From the NCBI GenBank assembly GCA_012517855.1, contig JAAYUD010000096.1, positions 20,699 through 84,698 of the forward strand: DNA of 64,000 nucleotides, written 5' to 3'. Within the stretch, counting starts at the first letter, position 1. Every line of letters starts with the position of its first letter. The notes under the pieces are model-generated. The model was not told the DNA's origin. It worked only from the letters and a program-made list of their open reading frames with translations, and ran no database searches. A program made the position numbers and the translations under genes. This DNA comes from Bacteroidales bacterium (lineage in GTDB: Bacteria > Bacteroidota > Bacteroidia > Bacteroidales > Bacteroidaceae). Below, one piece after another: positions 27,143 through 36,371 of this stretch.

Positions 27143-27607
27143 TTACTGTATGGAAATTAACAATTCTTTAATGCTTTTTCCCAAGACAGGATGCATGAGT
27201 CCGGGAGCGATCTCGCAGAGGGGTTGCATTACAAAAAGTCGTTGTGTCATTAATGGATGAGGAATAATTAAATCGTCTTCTTCAACAATCCAGTCGTCGT
27301 AAAGTAGTATATCAATATCAATAATGCGATCCTCATACCGCCCTTCAGATGACTTACGAGCCCTGCCCATCTGCCGTTCTATCTCTTTTGTCGCATACAA
27401 AACATTGCGTGGCAACAGTACCGTTTCAACCCCAACGGCTACATTGATAAAACTATTTTCCGAACAAAATCCCCAAGGTTCGGTAATGTAAAGAGCCGAT
27501 CGGGAAATGACTTTTCCGACCAGCTCTTCTATATGGTTGACAGCCGTTCTGATGTGCTGCTCTTTATCACCAAGATTGGTACCAATGCTGAGATAAAGCA
27601 CAGCCAT
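27143..27607 (-). CDS. folK: 2-amino-4-hydroxy-6-hydroxymethyldihydropteridine diphosphokinase
   Basis: A 154-aa cytoplasmic enzyme of folate synthesis (HPPK) that transfers pyrophosphate from ATP to 6-hydroxymethyl-7,8-dihydropterin. Family marks: LSIGTNLGDKEQHI at the N-terminus, ITEPWGF, the catalytic segment EGRYEDRIIDIDILLYDD (Mg-binding D-x-D about residues 97-99), and IPHPLMTQRLFVMQPL. Length matches monofunctional FolK. It is the last gene of the minus-strand run that starts with topA or the methyltransferase and follows queA by 5 bp. The 3' end is 178 bp before metK, which has its own promoter. Confidence 0.96.
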   Translation of the reverse strand: MAVLYLSIGTNLGDKEQHIRTAVNHIEELVGKVISRSALYITEPWGFCSENSFINVAVGVETVLLPRNVLYATKEIERQMGRARKSSEGRYEDRIIDIDILLYDDWIVEEDDLIIPHPLMTQRLFVMQPLCEIAPGLMHPVLGKSIKELLISIQ

Positions 27608-27612
27608 CTCGT

Positions 27613-28668
27613 TTAATCGATTATAAGCATGGCATCGCCATACGTACCGAAACGATAATCTTCTTTTAACGCAACATCATAGGCGTGCATTACTTCATCG
27701 TATCCGCCAAAGGCAGCCTGGAGCATCAATAACGTAGACAACGGCATGTGAAAATTAGAGATCATACTATTGGCAACCGTAAAATTGTAGGGCGGGAAAA
27801 TAAATTTATTCGTCCACCCGTCAAAAGGTTTGATCCGTCCATAAGTATTGACTGTACTCTCTATAGCCCGCATCACCGTCGTACCAACAGCACAGACATT
27901 ATGACCAATATCCTTTGCCTTATTGACTACAGAAACAGCCTCTTCGCCAACGAGCATTTGCTCGGAGTCGGTTTTATGTTTAGTCAAGTCTTCAACATCT
28001 ATTTCGCGGAAATTGCCCAAACCAGCATGAAGTGTTACAAAAGCAAAGTTAATGCCTTTTATCTCGAGACGTTTCATCAATTCGCGACTGAAATGTAGTC
28101 CTGCAGTAGGAGCTGTCACAGCACCTTCATTCTTGGCAAAGATACATTGAAAATCTTCTGCGTCTTCAGGTCTAAGCTCCCGTTTGATGATGCTATGTGG
28201 CAACGGTGTTTCGCCAAGAGCATACAATGCATTCTTAAATTCCTCGTGCGGTCCGTCGTAAAGGAAACGAAGAGTACGCCCGCGAGAAGTGGTATTGTCT
28301 ATTACTTCGGCAACCATCGAATCATCTTCACCGAAGTAGAGTTTATTTCCGATACGTATCTTACGCGCCGGATCTACAAGAACATCCCATAAGCGCAATT
28401 TCTCGTTCAATTCGCGCAACAAAAACACTTCAATGCGCGCTCCGGTCTTCTCTTTATTACCATAAAGACGAGCTGGAAATACTTTGGTATCATTGAAGAT
28501 AAAGCAATCTTTATCATCGAAATAGTCAATAACATCTTTAAATATTCTATGTTCAATCTCACCTGTCTTCCGATGAAGTACCATCAGTTTTGCTTCATCC
28601 CGGAAATGAGCCGGGTGTTGAGCGATTTTTTCTTCCGGTAATTTAAATTTGAATTGCGACAGCTTCAT
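27613..28668 (-). CDS. queA: S-adenosylmethionine:tRNA ribosyltransferase-isomerase
   Basis: A 351-aa enzyme that moves the ribosyl part of SAM to preQ1-modified tRNA to make epoxyqueuosine in the wobble position. It starts [20 protein letters not shown] and shows the family segments [34 protein letters not shown] (the conserved region for substrate binding), [10 protein letters not shown] and [12 protein letters not shown] at the C-terminus. Length is normal. It lies 5 bp before folK and 33 bp after truB, in the same direction. Its use of SAM is only a loose functional link with the adjacent metK. Confidence 0.97.
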   Translation of the reverse strand: MKLSQFKFKLPEEKIAQHPAHFRDEAKLMVLHRKTGEIEHRIFKDVIDYFDDKDCFIFNDTKVFPARLYGNKEKTGARIEVFLLRELNEKLRLWDVLVDPARKIRIGNKLYFGEDDSMVAEVIDNTTSRGRTLRFLYDGPHEEFKNALYALGETPLPHSIIKRELRPEDAEDFQCIFAKNEGAVTAPTAGLHFSRELMKRLEIKGINFAFVTLHAGLGNFREIDVEDLTKHKTDSEQMLVGEEAVSVVNKAKDIGHNVCAVGTTVMRAIESTVNTYGRIKPFDGWTNKFIFPPYNFTVANSMISNFHMPLSTLLMLQAAFGGYDEVMHAYDVALKEDYRFGTYGDAMLIID

Positions 28669-28701
28669 AATTGTTTTTATTTTTGTTGTTTATAGTTTCA
28701 T

Positions 28702-29421
28702 CTAATTATTTATTTCTTCCTCTTGTTCTATCTCTTGATGGTCGAGCCATTCGCCGAACAGAAGCGGATCAAGACATTTGTCTACCGTTATATCCCCTAC
28801 TCTAGTACGCCGTAGCGAAGTAAGGTATGCTCCACTGTGCAGTGCTTCGCCAATATCGCGGGCCAGTGCTCTGATGTATGTACCTTTACTGCAAACGACC
28901 CTTATTTTAATGTTCGGAATATCACACTCCAACAGTTCTATTTCGTCAATAACCAATGTTTTCGGTTTGAGTGTCACCTCTTTCCCTTTACGAGCCTTCA
29001 AATAAGCAGGCTGTCCATCTATCTTACAAGCCGAAAAAGAGGGAGGTATTTGCTGAATTTCACCAACGAACTTAACCAGCGTCTGCTCTATCAATTCTTT
29101 GGTAATATGCTCCGTAGGATAAGTGGCATCTATTTCATGTTCCATATCAAACGAAACGGTGGTGGCTCCCAACCGAAGTCCTGCTATATATTCTTTTGTA
29201 TGACTTTGCAGTTCTTCAATTCTTTTGGTAGCTCTACCAGTACATACAACCAATACACCCGTAGCAAGCGGATCGAGCGTTCCCGCATGTCCTACTTTCA
29301 ATTCTTTTTTTTTCAAACCGAGCTTTGCGCAAAGTTGGAACCGTATCATCGACACCACTTTGAAAGAAGTCATACGGTATGGTTTATCAAAACAAAGAAC
29401 TTCTCCTTTTCTAAATTTCAT
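28702..29421 (-). CDS. truB: tRNA pseudouridine(55) synthase
   Basis: A 239-aa pseudouridine synthase for U55 in the T-loop of tRNAs. The catalytic aspartate is D50 in [19 protein letters not shown]; the second family segment is [32 protein letters not shown]. It lacks the C-terminal PUA domain of the E. coli enzyme and matches the short TruB form common in Bacteroidetes. Its ATG overlaps the stop codon of uppP by 4 bp, showing coupled translation. It is followed by queA, so two tRNA-modification genes sit side by side. Confidence 0.97.
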   Translation of the reverse strand: MKFRKGEVLCFDKPYRMTSFKVVSMIRFQLCAKLGLKKKELKVGHAGTLDPLATGVLVVCTGRATKRIEELQSHTKEYIAGLRLGATTVSFDMEHEIDATYPTEHITKELIEQTLVKFVGEIQQIPPSFSACKIDGQPAYLKARKGKEVTLKPKTLVIDEIELLECDIPNIKIRVVCSKGTYIRALARDIGEALHSGAYLTSLRRTRVGDITVDKCLDPLLFGEWLDHQEIEQEEEINN

Positions 29422-30278
29422 CCGGCAATATTCATAGGGTGACCGCTTAACAGCCAGATTAGAATAAACACGCCCACAATGATACGATAAACGCCGAAAG
29501 CCTTGAATCCATATTTAGTCAGAAAATCAATAAAGCCCTTTATAGCTACCATAGCCACAAAAAAAGCAATCACACTTCCCAATAGCAAAATAAAAATATT
29601 ATTCGACGTGATAGCGCCCGCATCACCTGATTTATACAATTTAAAAATATCTAGTACCGTAGCGGCAAACATAGTAGGCACAGCCAGAAAGAAAGAGAAT
29701 TCGGCAGCATCCTTGCGAGTGAATTTCTGAGACATACCACCCACAATAGTAGCCATCGAACGAGAGACTCCCGGTATCATGGCAATACATTGGAAAAGGC
29801 CGATATTAAAAGCTTTCTTTTCGGTCATCACCGTCCGTTCATTACCCTTATTGAAAATACGGTCGCAGAAAAGCATAAAGATTCCACCTACTACCAGCAT
29901 CGACGCCACTACTGTGACACTACCCAAAAGTTCGTCCACTATTTTATTTCCCAATCCACCGATAACGATAGCGGGAATAAAAGCGACAAACAGTTTCCAA
30001 TAAAAGTCCCATTTATGCAAGAACTTCTGTACTGAAGAAACCCCTTCGGGAGCGGAAGTATGATTAAGGCGAAAAAAACGTTTATAGTAAAGTACAATAA
30101 CCGACAAAATAGCACCAAACTGAATAATCACCGTAAAAGCCTTAACAAATGGAGTACTTTCTATTCCCATCAAGTTCTGAGCAATAATCATGTGTCCTGT
30201 CGACGAAACCGGCAAAAATTCGGTCAGCCCTTCAACAATAGCCAGAATGATTGTTTGAATAATTGTCAATCCACCCAT
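29418..30278 (-). CDS. uppP: Undecaprenyl-diphosphate phosphatase
   Basis: A 286-aa integral membrane protein with about eight helices (BacA/UppP family). It dephosphorylates undecaprenyl pyrophosphate to recycle the lipid carrier for peptidoglycan and other cell-wall polymers, and can raise bacitracin resistance. The two active-site motifs are visible: [16 protein letters not shown] (about residues 15-30) and [13 protein letters not shown] (about 165-178). The gene overlaps the DUF3098 gene by one base (TAATG) and truB by four. Confidence 0.97.
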   Translation of the reverse strand: MGGLTIIQTIILAIVEGLTEFLPVSSTGHMIIAQNLMGIESTPFVKAFTVIIQFGAILSVIVLYYKRFFRLNHTSAPEGVSSVQKFLHKWDFYWKLFVAFIPAIVIGGLGNKIVDELLGSVTVVASMLVVGGIFMLFCDRIFNKGNERTVMTEKKAFNIGLFQCIAMIPGVSRSMATIVGGMSQKFTRKDAAEFSFFLAVPTMFAATVLDIFKLYKSGDAGAITSNNIFILLLGSVIAFFVAMVAIKGFIDFLTKYGFKAFGVYRIIVGVFILIWLLSGHPMNIAG

Positions 30279-30544
30279 TATTTATCATCTTTTGGTTTAC
30301 GCAAAATAGCAAAGATGATAGAGAGGTAGCCCAATAGGCAAACAACCGGAGCTACTTTTATACGGCGAAAGCTAAAAATATCAGGTTCGTAATGTGTCTC
30401 GCTCGAATTGGGACCAACCATCAATAAAAAACCTATAATGACAACCGCTACGCCGATAGCCAACATGACATAGTTGGTCTTATCAAAAGCGAATTTTCTT
30501 TTGTCTTCCACACCGTTATTTGTATCTGTCTGTTTCATAAACAT
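30278..30544 (-). CDS. DUF3098 small membrane protein
   Basis: An 88-aa protein with a polar N-terminus of about 25 residues and two transmembrane helices (about 28-47 and 66-82), separated by a short loop containing [10 protein letters not shown]. These are the features of the Bacteroidetes DUF3098 family, whose genes commonly lie between ftsX and uppP, as here. A second ATG two codons later (30538) is an equally good start. It is 6 bp after ftsX and overlaps uppP by one base, so it is part of this operon. Function unknown; the fixed location suggests a cell-envelope or division role (inference). Confidence 0.88.
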   Translation of the reverse strand: MFMKQTDTNNGVEDKRKFAFDKTNYVMLAIGVAVVIIGFLLMVGPNSSETHYEPDIFSFRRIKVAPVVCLLGYLSIIFAILRKPKDDK

Positions 30545-30550
30545 TGAGTT

Positions 30551-31435
30551 TTAAACATAATATAAAGTACTAGCTTTCATTCGTAAATACTTATTGATGG
30601 ACAGGTATGCGCATAATAAGGTAATCAGCACGCCGAAAACCAAAACACTAAGCGTCACCACAGCCATCACATTCCACGTGAGTATATCACCGAGTGTCGG
30701 TTCCAAATTAACCAACCAATACACGCCGATCCATAAAATAGCATTGGCAAAGACTCCGGCAATAAGCCCCCCCCAAGCACTTCGCAACAAAAAAGGCTTG
30801 CGAATAAATCCCCAACTGGCACCTACCAGTTTCATGGTATGTATTAAAAAACGCTTGGAATGAATACTCTGTCTAATCGTATTATTAATAAGGGCAAACG
30901 AAATGAGCGTCAGCAAGAATGCCAATCCCAACAGCACAGCACTGATATTGCGAATATTGCTATTCACCGCATCCAGCAAGCCTTGTTGGTAAAGCACATC
31001 TTTCACATTGCTGTTATGTCTTATTGCATTCGATATTTTGGTAATACTATCCGAATTGGCATAAGCCGAATGAAGTTTCACTTCGACCGAAGCGGTAAAC
31101 GGATTATAGCCTAAAAAGTCGGATGGATTAGTACCCATTGCGGCCGTTTGTTCTTTCAAGGCCTGGTCTTTCGAAATATATTGCAAATTCTTCACATAAG
31201 GTTGCTTACGCAATTCATGCATCAACTGCATAGCTTGTTGCGGCGATGTCTCGTCGCTCAACAAGAAAGAGAAGTTGATATTTTCTCGTACATAAACCGA
31301 AAGATTATTGGCCGTTAGTGAAAAAGCCACTACCAAGCCCAACAATATCAACACCATCGTAGTGCTAATATTCGACGTAACAAATTGCATGTCGGAATGA
31401 GACGATTTCTTTTTTGTTTTCTTTTGCTTCACCAT
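30551..31435 (-). CDS. ftsX: Cell division protein FtsX (permease-like)
   Basis: A 294-aa membrane protein with a basic, Lys-rich cytoplasmic N-terminus, one TM helix at about 27-47, an extracellular domain of about 110 residues, and three TM helices in the C-terminal half that form the MacB/FtsX-like permease domain (IHTMKLVGASWGFIRKPFLLRS). With FtsE (not in this window) FtsX activates peptidoglycan hydrolases at the division site. Length fits the bacterial FtsX family. It is 4 bp after the methyltransferase gene and 6 bp before the DUF3098 gene. Confidence 0.94.
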   Translation of the reverse strand: MVKQKKTKKKSSHSDMQFVTSNISTTMVLILLGLVVAFSLTANNLSVYVRENINFSFLLSDETSPQQAMQLMHELRKQPYVKNLQYISKDQALKEQTAAMGTNPSDFLGYNPFTASVEVKLHSAYANSDSITKISNAIRHNSNVKDVLYQQGLLDAVNSNIRNISAVLLGLAFLLTLISFALINNTIRQSIHSKRFLIHTMKLVGASWGFIRKPFLLRSAWGGLIAGVFANAILWIGVYWLVNLEPTLGDILTWNVMAVVTLSVLVFGVLITLLCAYLSINKYLRMKASTLYYV

Positions 31436-31439
31436 CGTT

Positions 31440-32333
31440 TTACTTTCTGAATATATAGATTATAGAACTGCTAAGTTCCTTGTGTCCCACGGTATGGAGA
31501 TAGGCACGCAAGCCGTTCCATAATCCCCTAACAAAAGGACACGAATGTTTCAAATTTTTCTCGCTCAACATTGATACATAGAAGGCATCGAAAGGCATCG
31601 GATAGTATGCCGCCAATTTAAATCCATGGCGCTCACCTTCGGCCCTCATAGTATCGAGAGTAAAATGCCACAAATGACGAGGCACATCATAAGGAGCCCA
31701 TTCCTTGCCATATATCCGGGCATCACAAGAGGCACAATTTGGAACAGCAATGACCAGCACACCGTCTTCTTTCAGAAGTCGTTCGAACACACTCCATGCC
31801 TCATCCAGCTTTTCCAAATGTTCCATCACATGCCACAAAGTTATCACATCGAAAGAACGGGCAGCAAAAGTCTCGAGTGCATCGTCTTCTTTCACCGGCA
31901 AAGAGAAGTGTTTCAAAGCGAAATCACGCGCTGCGGCATTCTTTTCTACGGCCTCGACCTGCCATCCTCTACGTTGCATAGCATGCGGGAAATAACCCGT
32001 ACCTGTACCTATATCAAGCAAACGCCCTGTTTTGCAATGAAGTTCATTCTCGATAAGGCAGGCTTTGCGTCGTAACATCATGCATCGCACCCAATGATAA
32101 ATGGTATTCATTGCACCCTTACGCGTATCGGAATGAGAGATATAGTCGGGCGACTCATAATATCGTCCTATCTCTGACTCTCCAGGTGCATTCTGAGTGA
32201 AAGTAAAGCCACAATCATCACAATGATAAACCTCAAATGTTTCTCTTGTAGCATAATAGTCCGTACATTCCATCACGGAATGAATACGACTTCCCTTGCA
32301 CAGCGGACAAAATGTATGATTTAGTTTATTCAT
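31440..32333 (-). CDS. Class I SAM-dependent methyltransferase with N-terminal zinc-finger motif
   Basis: A 297-aa protein. The ATG at 32333 is chosen; a longer reading from a TTG at 32375 adds 14 residues without conserved features. Residues 9-45 hold two CxxC pairs (CPLC, CDDC) that look like a zinc-binding knuckle. The methyltransferase fold follows with motif I LLDIGTGTGYFPHAM (about 100), motif II VEAVEKN, and the post-I region FDVITLWHVMEHLEKLDEAW. Layout matches the methyltransferase type 11/23 proteins found with envelope glycan genes, but the substrate is unknown. It is the first gene of the ftsX-DUF3098-uppP-truB-queA-folK run, 93 bp after topA. Confidence 0.85.
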   Translation of the reverse strand: MNKLNHTFCPLCKGSRIHSVMECTDYYATRETFEVYHCDDCGFTFTQNAPGESEIGRYYESPDYISHSDTRKGAMNTIYHWVRCMMLRRKACLIENELHCKTGRLLDIGTGTGYFPHAMQRRGWQVEAVEKNAAARDFALKHFSLPVKEDDALETFAARSFDVITLWHVMEHLEKLDEAWSVFERLLKEDGVLVIAVPNCASCDARIYGKEWAPYDVPRHLWHFTLDTMRAEGERHGFKLAAYYPMPFDAFYVSMLSEKNLKHSCPFVRGLWNGLRAYLHTVGHKELSSSIIYIFRK

Positions 32334-32426
32334 TATCTGATACGTATTACGGCATTCCTCCCAAATTTGGTGCAAAGTAACAAATAAATAGTGATGTAAG
32401 ATATATTCTTTAAGGAGATTTAATAC

Positions 32427-34778
32427 TTACGACTTTTTAGCAGACTTGGCAGTAGCTTTCCGGCGTGGCGAAGCTTTCTTCTTTTCGCCCTGCTCGGCTA
32501 TGATTTTTTGGCATCCGGCTAAGTCGAGTTCCTCGGGAACCGTACCTTTTGGTATCTTATAATTACTTCCTTTATATGAGATATAGGGACCAAATCGACC
32601 ATTGAGAATTGCTAAATCGGGATCTTCGTCAAACGATTTGATATGCCGCTTGGCTTCAGCCTCTCGTTTTGCTAAAATCAACTCTACCGACTCATCGAAA
32701 GTAATGGTCATCGGATCTTTCTCTTTGGGCATAGAAGCATATAAGGAACCGTGACGTACATAAGGACCAAAACGTCCTATATTTACCGAAACAGGTTTAT
32801 CTTCGTATTCTCCCAATGTGCGAGGCAACTTGAACATTTCGAGAGCTTCTTCCATCGTAATGGCTTCCATCGAAATACCTTTCGGCATCTGCGCAAAGCG
32901 GGGTTTCTCTTCGTCGTTGGCAGAGCCCACCTGTATCATCGGACCGAAACGGCCTATCTTCACCGACACTACCTTGCCGGTAGCAGGTTCGTTGCCCAAT
33001 ATTCTTTCTCCCACCTTATGCTCGGTCTTGATCGCCAGCGTAGCCTCAACAGAAGGATGAAACGTTCCATAGAACTTCTTCAGTATCTCGGTCCATTTTT
33101 TCTGTCCTTCTGCTACTTCATCAAACTCTTTTTCGACATGGGCAGTGAAATGATAGTCCAATATATCTGGAAAATACTGATTCAAGAAATCATTCACCAC
33201 CAGTCCTATATCGGTAGGTATGAGTTTCGACTTCTCGGCGCCCACCATTTCGGTGTTCACCTTGCCCGTTATTTCGCCTTTCTCCAGTTTCAACACCGTA
33301 GCCTCGCGTTTCTCACCTTCCTTGTTGTCCTTGTCCACATAGCCTCTTTGCTGTATGGTCGAGATAATCGGAGCATACGTAGAAGGACGGCCTATGCCAA
33401 GTTCCTCCAGTTTGCGCACCAAACTTGCCTCCGTATAGCGAGGTGGATGTTGTGTAAAACGTTCTGTCGCTGTTATATTTTGATGACTGAGTATTTGATT
33501 TTTTTCCAATGGCGGCAACAACCCACTCTCTTCTTCTTGCGTATTATCGTCGTCATACGATTCCCGATAAACACGAATGAAACCGTCAAAGGTTATCACC
33601 TCTCCGGTAACCGTAAACTTATCGCCATGACTGCTCATAATGGTTACCGTCGTTTTCTCTAGTTCGGCATCCGCCATTTGCGAAGCAATGGTACGTTTCC
33701 ATATCAAATCGTATAAACGCTTTTCCTGAGCCGAGCCCGAGACAGAAGCATCCCCTATATTAGTAGGCCTGATAGCCTCATGAGCTTCCTGAGCACCAAG
33801 AGTTTTGGTCGTAAACTGACGCGAATGGGAATATTGTTCGCCCATCTGTTCGCCTATCACCCGCTTACAGGTAGCCAAAGCCAACGAGGATAAATCCACA
33901 GAGTCGGTACGCATATAGGTTATCAATCCTGATTCATACAAGTTCTGAGCCACCATCATGGTACGATTCACCGTGAAGCCCAATTTACGAGCAGCTTCCT
34001 GTTGCAACGTAGAAGTGGTAAAAGGAGGAGCCGGCGAACGTTTGACAGGCTTAACTACCTTATCGGCAATCGTAAAGGTAGCGCCCTTGCAACTTTCCAG
34101 AAAAGCTTCGGCCTCGGCCTTCGTTTTAGGACGTCGAGCCAGTTCAGCTTTCAGTTCCACCAGTTTGCCGTTTTCGCCAGGCACGATAAACGTAGCAAGT
34201 ACTCTATACGACGATTCACTTTTGAAAGCCTGAATTTCTCTTTCCTTATCCACCACCAGACGAACAGCCACCGATTGTACACGACCGGCCGAAAGTGCAG
34301 GTTTCACCTTGCGCCAGAGAATAGGCGACAATTCAAAGCCCACAATACGATCCAATATGCGTCGAGCCTGTTGGGCATCCACAAGATTTGTATCTATCTT
34401 CCGCGGATGCTGAATGGCATTCAGTATAGCGGTTTTGGTAATTTCATGAAAAACGATACGTTTGGTATTCTCGGGTTTCAGTTTCAGCACTTCATACAAA
34501 TGCCACGAAATAGCCTCTCCCTCGCGGTCCTCATCGGATGCTAGCCAAACCGTACTTGCTTTGCCAGCCTCCGTTTTAAGCTTAGAAACCAATTCTTTCT
34601 TCTCTGCAGGAATTTCATATTTCGGAGCAAAATCATTCTTTACATCGATGCTGAATTCTTTTTTCTTCAGATCACGAATATGTCCATAACTCGAGAGCAC
34701 TTCGTAATCATCGCCCAAGAATTTACCTATTGTTTTCGCCTTTGCAGGAGACTCTACTATAACCAGATTTTTTTGCAT
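32427..34778 (-). CDS. topA: DNA topoisomerase I
   Basis: A 783-aa type IA topoisomerase that relaxes negative supercoils. The N-terminal Toprim domain has VIVESPAKAKTIGKFL and the metal-binding D82-E-D-R-E86. The active-site tyrosine is Y288 in SGLITYMRTDS. The C-terminus carries several topoisomerase C-terminal repeats (RFGPMIQVGS, RFGPYVRHGS, RFGPYISYKG) in place of the four-cysteine zinc fingers of the E. coli enzyme, and ends with a Lys/Arg-rich tail. On the minus strand a TACTTTTG -7 candidate lies at 34828-34821, 43 bp before the start. Confidence 0.98.
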   Translation of the reverse strand: MQKNLVIVESPAKAKTIGKFLGDDYEVLSSYGHIRDLKKKEFSIDVKNDFAPKYEIPAEKKELVSKLKTEAGKASTVWLASDEDREGEAISWHLYEVLKLKPENTKRIVFHEITKTAILNAIQHPRKIDTNLVDAQQARRILDRIVGFELSPILWRKVKPALSAGRVQSVAVRLVVDKEREIQAFKSESSYRVLATFIVPGENGKLVELKAELARRPKTKAEAEAFLESCKGATFTIADKVVKPVKRSPAPPFTTSTLQQEAARKLGFTVNRTMMVAQNLYESGLITYMRTDSVDLSSLALATCKRVIGEQMGEQYSHSRQFTTKTLGAQEAHEAIRPTNIGDASVSGSAQEKRLYDLIWKRTIASQMADAELEKTTVTIMSSHGDKFTVTGEVITFDGFIRVYRESYDDDNTQEEESGLLPPLEKNQILSHQNITATERFTQHPPRYTEASLVRKLEELGIGRPSTYAPIISTIQQRGYVDKDNKEGEKREATVLKLEKGEITGKVNTEMVGAEKSKLIPTDIGLVVNDFLNQYFPDILDYHFTAHVEKEFDEVAEGQKKWTEILKKFYGTFHPSVEATLAIKTEHKVGERILGNEPATGKVVSVKIGRFGPMIQVGSANDEEKPRFAQMPKGISMEAITMEEALEMFKLPRTLGEYEDKPVSVNIGRFGPYVRHGSLYASMPKEKDPMTITFDESVELILAKREAEAKRHIKSFDEDPDLAILNGRFGPYISYKGSNYKIPKGTVPEELDLAGCQKIIAEQGEKKKASPRRKATAKSAKKS

Positions 34779-35085
34779 AACTAATACTTTGATGAAAAGG
34801 AGTTCACCTATTTATAACCGCAAAAGTAGAAAAAAAACAATTCTTATACCTTATAAATAAAGGATAATCTATTTTTTTTTAGAAAAAAAGGACATTAATA
34901 GAATCTTTTAGACTAAAAACGGCCAATATGCTTCTGCTCCCTTCAAAAAACAGATTGAAAGGCCTCTCGCCCAAATCAGGAAGTAACCTTCCCTAAATTC
35001 GCACACCAGATTGTATAGGACTATTGTGATCGTAACCTAAGCACGAATAGCCCGGACAAGCATGTTCATACAAACCCGACCTGCA
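34779..35085. other. 307-bp intergenic region upstream of topA
   Basis: The part next to topA holds a -7 promoter candidate on the minus strand (TACTTTTG, 34828-34821). The rest is AT-rich near 34850-34910 and of mixed composition to 35085. I see no gene, strong hairpin or repeat here. Confidence 0.5.
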
Positions 35086-35655
35086 TTATTGAATAAAATA
35101 AACTAACACTTTAGAAATGATTTCCGAAACGAAGAAAGCAACAACAAAAGAAACGATCAACTTATTACCCTTCATATTGAACGACACTTTAAAACCGTTT
35201 ACCATTAGTGTAATTTCCCATGCCACAACCAACAGACTTAACAGCCCGAAGATAATTAAAGAAGGAGATACGATAAACAAAAGTGGTTTTTTCATGATTT
35301 CTTCGGGTGTTATATGCACATAAAAACCTGCAAGAGCAGGCAACAATAAAGGTATTCTTGCAAATACCATTGTACCTAAAACATCGATAAACCGAAATCC
35401 TTTAGAAACGATCAATCCGGTAATACACATCACCAGGACCAACGTAAAAGTAGAAATTAATTGCATCGCCAATGCGCTGCCTAAAGTAAGGTGCTTTGAC
35501 ATATGAATATCCCATACTCCATCAAAACATACATAGCTGTATCTGCCGATTATAGCCGATAGAACAACTATCACCAATCCGATTGCAAAACGTTCCCAAC
35601 CGGTAATCCTTGAAAAAGGATTAATCATTAAGCGGAATAGATTTTTACTTTTCAT
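35086..35655 (-). CDS. Yip1-domain family integral membrane protein
   Basis: A 189-aa protein with five predicted membrane helices (about 23-43, 64-84, 92-113, 126-147 and 166-187) and the NPFSRITGWERF start seen in bacterial Yip1-like (PF04893) proteins. Function is unknown; in bacteria such proteins are only loosely linked to membrane organisation. It stands alone on the minus strand, with 307 bp to topA and a long leader upstream. A 27-aa ORF (35645-35728) overlaps its first codons by 11 bp and may be coupled to it. Confidence 0.75.
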   Translation of the reverse strand: MKSKNLFRLMINPFSRITGWERFAIGLVIVVLSAIIGRYSYVCFDGVWDIHMSKHLTLGSALAMQLISTFTLVLVMCITGLIVSKGFRFIDVLGTMVFARIPLLLPALAGFYVHITPEEIMKKPLLFIVSPSLIIFGLLSLLVVAWEITLMVNGFKVSFNMKGNKLIVSFVVAFFVSEIISKVLVYFIQ

Positions 35656-35728
35656 ACGATTCTATTTTTATAAGATCACCTAACATGCTTCCACTCGTCG
35701 GATAATTTAACTTTAATTCCGAACTCAT
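35645..35728 (-). CDS. Small ORF overlapping the start of the Yip1-like gene
   Basis: A 27-codon frame (starting MSSELKLNYPTSG) ends in TAA just inside the Yip1-like gene, with an 11-bp overlap. It is similar in arrangement to coupled upstream genes, but it is very short and has no recognised family. It could be a leader peptide, the tail of a decayed gene or chance. Confidence 0.25.
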   Translation of the reverse strand: MSSELKLNYPTSGSMLGDLIKIESYEK

Positions 35729-36110
35729 ACTCTTTAAACTTTCGCTACTAATTACGAAACGAACAACAAATTATTGTATTTCTTCAGGCAAACGGTGCCA
35801 ATACAGTCAAATGGAACGAACCGCTACCTTCATTTGGTATTCTTTGCATTAAAAGTTCTTCACTTTGAACCGTGCATGGTAACTCAGGCAATGCATCGCA
35901 TTATTGAAATCTTTCTCTTACAAATATAGTCATTGTTTCTAACAAATTAAATACAAAATAAATAATATTCAATAATTAGTGAGTGTTGATATACATTCAG
36001 AGTCATTGATACATAATCTTTAGGCAAAAACAACAGGTACACTATGAAAACAAAAGACTTTATTGGACACAAAGTCCTAAGATAAATGTAGTTTAAAAAT
36101 GACTTCTATA

Positions 36111-36214
36111 TCTTGCAAAATTGTCGTATGTTAGTTTTTTCGACGACGTCCTTAAGTTTTCAAAAAAACTAACATACGACAACATTTTTAGGGGCATATG
36201 TGGTTTTTGCAAGA
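36111..36214. repeat. Copy 2 of the structured intergenic repeat, nested inverted repeats (MITE-like)
   Basis: An outer 10-bp inverted repeat (TCTTGCAAAA at 36111-36120, TTTTGCAAGA at 36205-36214) encloses an inner perfect 20-bp inverted repeat (36121-36140 with 36163-36182). The ends of the element are thus inverted copies, as in miniature inverted-repeat elements. It aligns with 23656-23757 over nearly all its length. Confidence 0.75.
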
Positions 36215-36299
36215 TAAGAGGGCTTGCATTCAGCCTCTAAAAGCCACTTCTTTGTGACTAAAGGAAGAGTAATAGTGCAAAAACAACAATTCGAAGATT

Positions 36300-36343
36300 C
36301 TACAATTATATCAGCACAGCGTTGTCACCGTGACAAATTGTAG
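36300..36343. repeat. Nested hairpin downstream of the Nudix gene
   Basis: CTACAATT (36300-36307) pairs with AATTGTAG (36336-36343) and encloses TTGTCAC-C-GTGACAA (36322-36336). It begins 29 bp after the Nudix stop codon on the minus strand, but lacks a T-run, so termination is uncertain. Confidence 0.45.
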
Positions 36344-36371
36344 TTCAACCATATAAAAGAAAATCAAATCA

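Larger units (their letters stand above)
35656..36371. other. 716-bp intergenic region with repeat and hairpins
   Basis: Apart from the 27-aa ORF at its left edge, no gene is seen. A minus-strand TATATTTG (35928-35921) fits the -7 box and could start the Yip1-like transcript with a leader of about 260 nt. The region holds the nested inverted repeat at 36111-36214 and the hairpin at 36300-36343. Confidence 0.55.

Noticed and set aside
32751..33662. 303-codon plus-strand frame opposite topA
   Set aside because: Its full length lies within topA, whose motifs are complete; composition is that of a complement frame.
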